NCBI GenBank assembly: GCA_955652025.1
Contig: CATPAO010000174.1
Span: forward strand, 1-12,679
DNA from: Casimicrobiaceae bacterium
Lineage (GTDB): Bacteria > Pseudomonadota > Gammaproteobacteria > Burkholderiales > Casimicrobiaceae
Length of the DNA: 12,679 nucleotides
Reading direction: 5' to 3'
This document shows positions 7,525 to 12,679 of the stretch, one piece after another (position 1 is the stretch's first letter; every line of letters starts with the position of its first letter). Made by a program: the position numbers and the translations under genes. The notes beneath the pieces are model-generated. The model did not search any database and was not told the origin of the DNA. It saw nothing but the letters and a program-made list of their open reading frames with translations.

Positions 7525-8020
7525 TCTGACCTCCACCCCGCGGCGACTTGCCGCCGTCGCATACGAAGCGCTACTGCTCGTCGCGGTCTTATTTATCGCG
7601 ACGTTCGTGCTGTCAGCGATTGTCGCGCCGGGCCGCGGCGAAGGCCGTCCAGCACTGCCACTGCCCGAATTGACGACGCGCGTCCTGCTGTTCTGCGCGC
7701 TGTTCGCGGTCGCTGCGCTCTATTTTGTTTGGAGCTGGACCGGGGGCCGCCGCACGCTGCCGATGAAGACATGGCGGATGTGGATCGTCGACCGCAACGG
7801 CGGCGCGCCCTCGTACAAGACGGCGCTCGCGCGCTATCTGGCCGGATGGATCGGGCCAGCGCTCGCGCTCGTCACGTACGTCTTGTTGAAACCGCATGGG
7901 TTGGGCGGCGTGGCGATCGTATTGCTCGGACTCAACTACCTTGCGGCGTTTGTCGATCCCGAGCGTCAATTCCTGCACGATCGCATTGCGGGGACACGGA
8001 TCGTGCAGCATGATCGCTGA
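7514..8020 (+). CDS. RDD family membrane protein
   Basis: This 168-residue inner-membrane protein has hydrophobic segments at about 14-37, 55-75, 108-126 and 130-147. RDD features are the early RRLAAVAYE block (Arg10, Arg11, with Glu18 where many members have Asp), the TLPMKTWRMWIVDRNGG loop at 81-97, and the late FLHDRIAGTRIV segment with Asp156. RDD proteins are linked to ion or small-molecule transport, but most have no known function, and none can be assigned here. The TTG at 7514 is the longest sensible start and fits the usual N-terminal length. It has no clear Shine-Dalgarno sequence and lies in a hairpin, so the start is uncertain; CTG at 7526 is an alternative. A thioredoxin-like gene follows after 27 nt. 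Confidence 0.85.
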   Translation: MRPHLTSTPRRLAAVAYEALLLVAVLFIATFVLSAIVAPGRGEGRPALPLPELTTRVLLFCALFAVAALYFVWSWTGGRRTLPMKTWRMWIVDRNGGAPSYKTALARYLAGWIGPALALVTYVLLKPHGLGGVAIVLLGLNYLAAFVDPERQFLHDRIAGTRIVQHDR

Positions 8021-8047
8021 CCCCGCTACCTGCAGCGTCCGTTCGCC

Positions 8048-8440
8048 ATGCCCGTTCTCACCTGTGCCCCTGTCGACCGTGACGTCGTGGCGCAAGCATT
8101 CGCCGGGGGCTCGCAGTTGATCGTCGTGTCGTTCTGCGCGGCGTGGTGTGACACCTGCACGGAATTTCGCGGCGCCTACGAACGCATCGCAGCGGCGCGC
8201 CAGGACATGCTCTTCGTCTGGCTCGACATCGAGGACGACAGTGCGATCGCGGGCGACGTCGACGTCGAGAACTTCCCGACGCTTGCCGTCTACCGCGGCA
8301 CGACGCCGATCCACTTCGGCGTATCGCTGCCGCAGGAGGGCACGGTGGGGCGCCTCATCGACGCGCTGGCGGATCGGACCGAATCCGCGAGGGTGCCCGA
8401 GGCCGTCCGGGATCTTCCGCGCACGTTCGTTGGGCGCTAA
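8048..8440 (+). CDS. Thioredoxin-like protein with a WCDTC active site
   Basis: The 130-residue protein has a thioredoxin fold: strand LIVVSF at about 24-29, active site Trp33-Cys34-Asp35-Thr36-Cys37, strand LFVWLDIE at 55-62, and the cis-proline Pro77 in NFPTLAVYRG. CDTC differs from the CGPC of classic thioredoxin, so its redox potential or partners may differ. Cys6 and Cys30 are two further cysteines. No signal peptide is visible, so it is probably cytoplasmic. The ATG at 8048 is the obvious start, though its Shine-Dalgarno is weak. It follows the RDD gene by 27 nt on the same strand and faces the transporter gene across 23 nt. The last 20 or so residues extend beyond the fold. Substrate unknown. 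Confidence 0.88.
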   Translation: MPVLTCAPVDRDVVAQAFAGGSQLIVVSFCAAWCDTCTEFRGAYERIAAARQDMLFVWLDIEDDSAIAGDVDVENFPTLAVYRGTTPIHFGVSLPQEGTVGRLIDALADRTESARVPEAVRDLPRTFVGR

Positions 8441-8463
8441 ATGCCCGCCACGCACGCAAGCCA

Positions 8464-9324
8464 CTAAGCGCGCGGCCGCGCGAGCGCGACGCCCACGGCG
8501 ATCAGCCCCATGCCCGCCAACGCGAGCGCGTCGAGACGTTCGCCGAAGAAGAAGAACGCCATCGCAGCGGTCACTGGGGGAACGAGATAGAACAGACGCG
8601 CGACGTCGGCCGCCGCGCCGTGGCGCAACAGCCAATAGAGCACACTGATCGCACCGACCGAGAGGACGACGACCGACCAACCGAGCGCGAAGATGAATTG
8701 CGGCGTCCACTCGACGGCGCGCTCGTCCGCCAGAAGCACGAGGGGGAGGTAAATCAGCGCGCAGATACCGAACTGGATGACCGCGCCAGCGCGCATGTCG
8801 ACATGCGAGCAGAACCGCTTCTGATACATCGTCCCGACGCTGATCGCGATCAATGCGACGGCGATCGGCAACAGGTCTTCAAGATCGCCGCCGAAATCGA
8901 TTTTGTGCCGCACGACGAAATACACGCCCACCAACCCCAGAACCAGGCCCGTCCACTGCCGCGGCACGACGCGTTCACCGAGCCAGACGCGCGCGATCAG
9001 CACGGTGAGGATCGGCTGCAATCCAACCAGCATCGCGCTCGTCCCCGCTGCCATGCCGTGCGCGATCGCCAAGAACACGCCGCCGAGATAAGCGCCATGC
9101 ACGAGCACCGCGGCGATCGCGAGATGGCCGAATTTGCGTGACGTTCGCGGCCACGCCGCGCGCGTCGCCCAGGCGACGACCGCCATCAATGCCGCAACCA
9201 GCGAAAAGCGGATGAGCAGGAATGAAAGCGGCGGCGCATACGGTAGGCCGTATTTCGCCGCGATGAATCCGGTGCTCCACAGCAGCACAAAGAGCGCCGG
9301 AAACCCGGCGCGAGCCGTCGACAT
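8464..9324 (-). CDS. EamA/DMT family transporter
   Basis: This 286-residue integral membrane protein has about ten hydrophobic segments in two homologous halves (about 8-138 and 150-284), the architecture of the drug/metabolite transporter superfamily. Each half ends in the typical helix-Gly-Glu pattern: Pro104 through GLQPILTVLI to LGER at 115-118, and Pro249-Pro250 to GERL at 261-264. Members export or import metabolites such as amino acids; the substrate cannot be read from the sequence. The ATG at 9324 has GAGG about 9 nt upstream, at the end of ppa. The gap to ppa is only 11 nt, so the two are probably cotranscribed. That is a positional link and does not show a shared pathway. Confidence 0.92.
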   Translation of the reverse strand: MSTARAGFPALFVLLWSTGFIAAKYGLPYAPPLSFLLIRFSLVAALMAVVAWATRAAWPRTSRKFGHLAIAAVLVHGAYLGGVFLAIAHGMAAGTSAMLVGLQPILTVLIARVWLGERVVPRQWTGLVLGLVGVYFVVRHKIDFGGDLEDLLPIAVALIAISVGTMYQKRFCSHVDMRAGAVIQFGICALIYLPLVLLADERAVEWTPQFIFALGWSVVVLSVGAISVLYWLLRHGAAADVARLFYLVPPVTAAMAFFFFGERLDALALAGMGLIAVGVALARPRA

Positions 9325-9335
9325 GCGTGAAAGCC

Positions 9336-9884
9336 TCAGACCTGAGCGGTGGATTTCGCGGTGCCGAATCGATGCACGCTATCGACGATTTCCTTTTTCG
9401 CTTCCTCGGGGCCGACCCAGCCCGACAACCGGACCCATTTACCGGGCTCCAGGTCCTTGTAGTGCTCGAAGAAGTGTGCGATCTGCGCGAGCTGGATTTC
9501 GGGCAGGTCGCGCGGCGTCTCGATCGACCGGTACAACGACGACAGCTTGTCGATCGGCACCGCCAGGATTTTCGCGTCGCCTCCCGCCTCGTCGTCCATC
9601 TTCAGCATCCCGATCGGACGGCAGCGCACGACGACACCGGTGATGAGCGGCACCGGCGACAGCACGAGGACGTCGCACGGGTCACCGTCGAGCGAGAGCG
9701 TTCGCGGAATGTAGCCGTAATTGCACGGGTAATGCATCGCCGTCGACATGAACCGGTCGACGAACACCGCGCCCGTCGCCTTGTCGACCTCGTATTTGAT
9801 CGGATCCGCGCGCATCGGGATCTCGATGATGACGTTGCAGTCGTTCGGGACATCGCTCCCGGCGGTCACGCGGTCGAGGCTCAT
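9336..9884 (-). CDS. ppa: Inorganic pyrophosphatase, family I
   Basis: This soluble cytoplasmic enzyme hydrolyses pyrophosphate to phosphate with Mg2+, pulling biosynthetic reactions forward. The 182-residue protein has the family signature DGDPCDV at 66-72, with metal-binding Asp66, Asp68 and Asp71; Cys70 replaces the usual Val or Leu. It also has the EIP...DPIKYEVDK block (Glu21, Lys30, Glu32) and the [10 protein letters not shown] block with Tyr52, Tyr56 and Tyr58. The ATG at 9884 gives the normal family N terminus (NVIIEIP from residue 17), although the Shine-Dalgarno is weak. It faces away from the DUF3047 gene across about 110 nt that should contain promoters for both; I found no convincing -35/-10 pair for ppa. 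EamA follows after 11 nt. Confidence 0.97.
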   Translation of the reverse strand: MSLDRVTAGSDVPNDCNVIIEIPMRADPIKYEVDKATGAVFVDRFMSTAMHYPCNYGYIPRTLSLDGDPCDVLVLSPVPLITGVVVRCRPIGMLKMDDEAGGDAKILAVPIDKLSSLYRSIETPRDLPEIQLAQIAHFFEHYKDLEPGKWVRLSGWVGPEEAKKEIVDSVHRFGTAKSTAQV

Positions 9885-9995
9885 GATTTTCGAGGGTGGA
9901 TCAAATCGGTTACGTTATCATGAAGTGTGACTGGCCCGCGGCCACCTACCCATCCGTCATAGCGTGGGCGAATCGCGGATCGCGCGTCCCATAAA

Positions 9996-10763
9996 ATGCC
10001 GCAGCCTCCGATCGGATCGACCCTGCGCATGCTTTCGACGCTCGCGTTGATTGTGGCTGCACCGGCATTCGCGCAGGCGCCGCCGGCCACCGACGCCGCG
10101 CCGCTGGTCGCGCCGTTCTCGTCCGGCCGCACCGGCGCGACGTTCCCGCCCGGCTGGCTCCCGATCAAGATCAACGAACAGAAAAAGCCGACGCTGTACG
10201 ACCTCACCGACGATCAGGGAACGATCGTCCTGCACGCGGTCGCCGACGGTGCGGCGAGCCTGCTCGGCGTTCGTGGGAAGTTCGATATTAGCGCCGCGCC
10301 AGTGATCGCTTGGCGCTGGAAGATCAGCCGGCTGATCGAGAGCGCCGACAATTCGGTCGCGTCGAAGGAGGATTCGCCGGTGCGCATCCTGCTCGAGTTC
10401 GATGGCGACAAGTCGAAGCTGTCGGTCAGCGAACGAAGCCAGATCGCGACCGGAAAGCTTCTGTCGGGCCGCGAGCTGCCGGACGCGACGCTGATGTATA
10501 TCTGGTCGAACAAGGAACCGGCCGGTAAGGTCATCCCGAATCCGCACACGCGTCGGGTCCAGATGGTCGTCGCGTCGAGCGGCGCCTTGGGCGTCGGCGC
10601 GTGGCAAACGCTGTCGCGCAACGCCGTCGAGGATTTCCGCCGCGCGTTCGGCGAGGACCCGGGCAAGCTGATCGGTGCGGCCGTGCTGACCGATACCGAC
10701 AACACCGGGGAGAACGTCGAGGCCTGGTACGGCGATATCGTGTTTCGCGCCGCCGCACGTTGA
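9996..10763 (+). CDS. DUF3047 family exported protein
   Basis: The 255-residue protein starts with a signal peptide (Arg11, hydrophobic [14 protein letters not shown], probable cleavage after Ala26). The mature part matches DUF3047 as I know it: a GWLPIKI block near 53-59, a ...[15 protein letters not shown] block, an acidic patch around [20 protein letters not shown], and a C-terminal ...VEDFRRAFG...[15 protein letters not shown]. The predicted fold is a beta-rich, possibly lectin-like sandwich; the function is unknown. Two starts are possible. ATG at 9996 gives a signal peptide with a positive charge, while ATG at 10029 would be used if TAAAAT at 9992-9997 is a -10 box. Neither has a clear Shine-Dalgarno. 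The gamma-carbonic-anhydrase gene begins 7 nt after the stop, so the two form an operon. Confidence 0.88.
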   Translation: MPQPPIGSTLRMLSTLALIVAAPAFAQAPPATDAAPLVAPFSSGRTGATFPPGWLPIKINEQKKPTLYDLTDDQGTIVLHAVADGAASLLGVRGKFDISAAPVIAWRWKISRLIESADNSVASKEDSPVRILLEFDGDKSKLSVSERSQIATGKLLSGRELPDATLMYIWSNKEPAGKVIPNPHTRRVQMVVASSGALGVGAWQTLSRNAVEDFRRAFGEDPGKLIGAAVLTDTDNTGENVEAWYGDIVFRAAAR

Positions 10764-10770
10764 GCCGACG

Positions 10771-11298
10771 ATGCTCTATTCGCTCGGCGATCATCGTGTC
10801 GAATTGCGCGGCGGCGGTCATTTCGTCGCGCCGTCCGCCGCGCTGATCGGGCGAGTGGTGCTCGAGGATTGCGTGTCGGTGTGGTGGAACGCGGTCGTTC
10901 GCGGCGACAACGATCCGATCGTGATCGGCGCGCGCTCAAACATCCAGGACGGGTCGGTGCTGCATACCGACGACGGCGTTCCGCTTTCGCTGGGCGCCGG
11001 CGTGTCAGTGGGCCACGACGTCGTGCTGCATGGTTGCACGATCGGCGAAGGGTCGCTGGTGGGAATCAAGGCCGTCGTCCTCAATCACGCCGTCGTCGGC
11101 CGGGACTGCCTGATCGGCGCCGGCGCGTTGATCCCCGAAGGAAAGATGATCCCCGACCGTTCGCTGGTGCTGGGCGTCCCGGGACGCGTGGTTCGCGTGT
11201 TGACCGACGACGAGGTTCGTGGCCTTCGCGCGATCGCTGACCAGTACGTCGAGAACGCCCGCCGCTACTTGCGCGACCTGGCGCCCGATCTGCGTTGA
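10771..11298 (+). CDS. Gamma-carbonic-anhydrase family protein (left-handed beta-helix)
   Basis: The 175-residue protein belongs to the gamma-class carbonic anhydrase-like / hexapeptide-repeat family (YrdA, PaaY type). The zinc-binding histidines appear as His65 (GSVLH), His82 (VGHD) and His87 (LHGCT). The NAVVRGD block (Arg44, Asp46) and the Asp/Gln of NIQDGS at 57-62 also match the active site between trimer subunits. Repeating hexapeptide turns run from about 18 to 138, and a C-terminal helix (145-170) packs on the outside. Many members lack measurable carbonic anhydrase activity, so catalysis is not certain. It is cytoplasmic, lacking a signal peptide. It follows the exported DUF3047 gene by 7 nt; no functional link between the two is known to me. 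Confidence 0.93.
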   Translation: MLYSLGDHRVELRGGGHFVAPSAALIGRVVLEDCVSVWWNAVVRGDNDPIVIGARSNIQDGSVLHTDDGVPLSLGAGVSVGHDVVLHGCTIGEGSLVGIKAVVLNHAVVGRDCLIGAGALIPEGKMIPDRSLVLGVPGRVVRVLTDDEVRGLRAIADQYVENARRYLRDLAPDLR

Positions 11299-11356
11299 AT
11301 CCAACCGTCGCGGCCGCCGCATCTAACCGCAAGGTGCCTCTTCCCCAAGGAGTGCC

Positions 11357-12166
11357 ATGCGCCGCACGCTACTGCCGATACTGATCCTCGCCGCCGTCCT
11401 AGTGGCGGCTGCCATGGCGTGGTTCACGTTGACGCGCGCGGGGGGCGGCGCGGCGGGCGAAGTGACGCGCGAGGTACGCGCGGTTGACCCGTTCCATCGG
11501 ATCGAATTGAGCGGGCATGCCGATGTGACGCTGATCCAGGGTGAGAGCGACAGCGTCACCGTTGTCGCGTCGTCGCGCGGGCAGCCGCGCGTGCGCGCCC
11601 AGGTCGAGAACGGCGTTCTGCTGATCAGCGCCGGCGACACGCGACGATGGTGGGATACGCTCGTCGGTGCGAGCCGCGGCGGACCGACACCGCAGATCAA
11701 CATTGCATTCAAGACGCTCGACGCGATCGCGCTCGCCGGGGCCATCAAGCTTTCGGCCGCGCGGATCGACGCCCGGGATCTGCACATCGCCGCATCCGGC
11801 GGCAGCGCGGTGCGCATCGACGACCTGCAAGCGCAGAGTCTGCGAATCGCCGGCTCCGGTGCGCTCAAGGCGACGCTCGCGGGCAAGGTCGTCGATCAGA
11901 GCATTTCGATCTCGGGCGCGGGCGAAGTGCGCGCGGACCGGCTCGTCAGCGAGAACGCCCGCATCAGCGTCAGCGGCGCCGGGAGCGTCGTCGTCAACGT
12001 GGAGAAAACGCTGCGGGCGTCGATCTCCGGTGCCGGCATCGTCGACTACTTCGGCAATCCCGCAGTCAAGCAATCGGTGAGCGGCGTCGGCCGCGTCAAA
12101 CGCCGTGAAACGGCGGACGCCGGCGGATGGCGGATCGCGCATCAGCGCTCGCCGCTCGCGCTGTGA
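11357..12166 (+). CDS. GIN-domain (DUF2807) beta-helix protein, membrane-anchored or exported
   Basis: The 269-residue protein has a basic N terminus (MRR), a hydrophobic stretch at about 5-24, and a large GIN domain starting with REVRAVDPFHRIELSGHADVTLIQGE, the usual opening of this family. The domain is a right-handed beta-helix. Its turns show as SG-type corners at 147-149, 166-168, 186-189, 206-209, 224-227 and 242-245, a spacing of about 18-20 residues. No lipobox cysteine is present, so it is either anchored by its first helix or cleaved. GIN proteins are envelope-associated and mostly uncharacterised. AAGGAG lies about 5 nt before the ATG at 11357. A 58-nt gap separates it from the preceding gene, and its stop faces the next gene across 7 nt. 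Confidence 0.9.
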   Translation: MRRTLLPILILAAVLVAAAMAWFTLTRAGGGAAGEVTREVRAVDPFHRIELSGHADVTLIQGESDSVTVVASSRGQPRVRAQVENGVLLISAGDTRRWWDTLVGASRGGPTPQINIAFKTLDAIALAGAIKLSAARIDARDLHIAASGGSAVRIDDLQAQSLRIAGSGALKATLAGKVVDQSISISGAGEVRADRLVSENARISVSGAGSVVVNVEKTLRASISGAGIVDYFGNPAVKQSVSGVGRVKRRETADAGGWRIAHQRSPLAL

Positions 12167-12173
12167 CCACGCA

Positions 12174-12679
12174 TCAGTGCACGAGGGGCAACGCGTCGGC
12201 CTTGAACAACAACGGGAGGCCGGTCGCCGCGTCGCGATCGCCGTAAACGCCGGACAACACGCGCACGTCGGTGACGCGGCAATCACGCATCAGCGTCACC
12301 AGCATCTCGGCGACGTCGCCGGGATGGTCGGCCGGATAGAGCGGGCAGCGAAATCCTTCGGCCTCGCGGGCATCGAACACCGACGATAGCGAAAGGCGCA
12401 GCTCGCCGCCGCTGGCGGCATCGACGGCGTGGTGCGCGCTGACGACGGCACCTGGCTCGCCGACCGCGGCGCGGAGCCTGCGAATCGCGTTGCTCGCGAA
12501 CAATTGCGCCGAAACCTCGCGCTGCGCGGCTCGGCCATTCTGCGCCGCGCTGACCAGCCGTTGCGGCGCATGCGGAAGCGCAAGCAGCGTCACGCCGGAT
12601 TGCGCCAGCATGCGATCGAGCGCGCGCGCGAACGGCATCCCCCATCCGACGACGCCATGGTCCCGCAGCAGTTCAACGC
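12174..12679 (-). CDS. 3' part of a hypothetical gene, possibly DUF2863-like; 5' end beyond the window
   Basis: The frame stays open to the right edge (about 168 codons visible), so the gene is incomplete; the in-frame ATG at 12638 is probably internal. It is soluble-looking, with no membrane segment. The C-terminal part has CPLYPADHPGDVAEML, VTDVRVLSG and G-x-PL...LVH. This recalls the end of DUF2863 proteins of betaproteobacteria, which as I remember them have WPLY, VTDIRRLPG and G-x-PLY...EVVHAE. Unlike those, it lacks a Cys-x2-Cys near the end and stops at LPLVH. The identification is tentative. It converges with the GIN gene, with 7 nt between the stop codons. Confidence 0.7.
   Translation of the reverse strand, partial: VELLRDHGVVGWGMPFARALDRMLAQSGVTLLALPHAPQRLVSAAQNGRAAQREVSAQLFASNAIRRLRAAVGEPGAVVSAHHAVDAASGGELRLSLSSVFDAREAEGFRCPLYPADHPGDVAEMLVTLMRDCRVTDVRVLSGVYGDRDAATGLPLLFKADALPLVH

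Noticed and set aside
7613..8710. 365-codon minus-strand frame opposite the RDD and thioredoxin-like genes
   Set aside because: It overlaps three better-supported genes, is Arg-rich and shows no domain; an antisense shadow.

Overview
The window is GC-rich DNA with the gene order of a betaproteobacterium (Burkholderiales or a related order). The best evidence is the block ilvB-ilvH-ilvC-psd-pssA, with a sigma-70-like factor, a DUF3619 protein, a DUF3106 protein and an RDD-family protein lying divergently beside it. That arrangement recurs in betaproteobacterial chromosomes, and the protein sequences also resemble that class. Everything here is assigned by reading the sequence and from knowledge of the families; no search was run.

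Left to right: positions 1-330 hold no convincing gene. They carry a relatively AT-rich stretch with a 36-bp tandem repeat where leuA would usually follow pssA. Positions 331-5506 are one minus-strand block read from right to left: ilvB and ilvH (acetolactate synthase), ilvC (ketol-acid reductoisomerase), a small one-pass membrane protein, psd and pssA (phosphatidylethanolamine synthesis). Positions 5507-5869 form a divergent control region. It contains a probable ilv promoter, a leader of about 225 nt with several hairpins, and a perfect TATAAT for the plus-strand sigma gene.

Positions 5870-7340 are a tightly coupled plus-strand trio: sigma factor, DUF3619 membrane protein and exported DUF3106 protein, with stop/start overlaps of 4 and 1 bases. 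The DUF3106 protein consists mostly of six units with an exact 18-residue period. Two strong hairpins separate it from an RDD-family membrane protein, whose likely TTG start lies inside the second hairpin; a thioredoxin-like protein follows.

Positions 8464-9884 (minus) are inorganic pyrophosphatase followed by an EamA/DMT transporter. Positions 9996-12166 (plus) are an exported DUF3047 protein, a gamma-carbonic-anhydrase-family protein and a GIN-domain (DUF2807) beta-helix protein. The 3' part of a minus-strand gene, possibly DUF2863-like, runs off the right edge.

Most of the window is core metabolism. The less described parts are the sigma/DUF3619/DUF3106 module, the ilv leader with a possible Shine-Dalgarno switch, the hairpin over the RDD start codon, and the repeat-bearing synteny break at the left edge.
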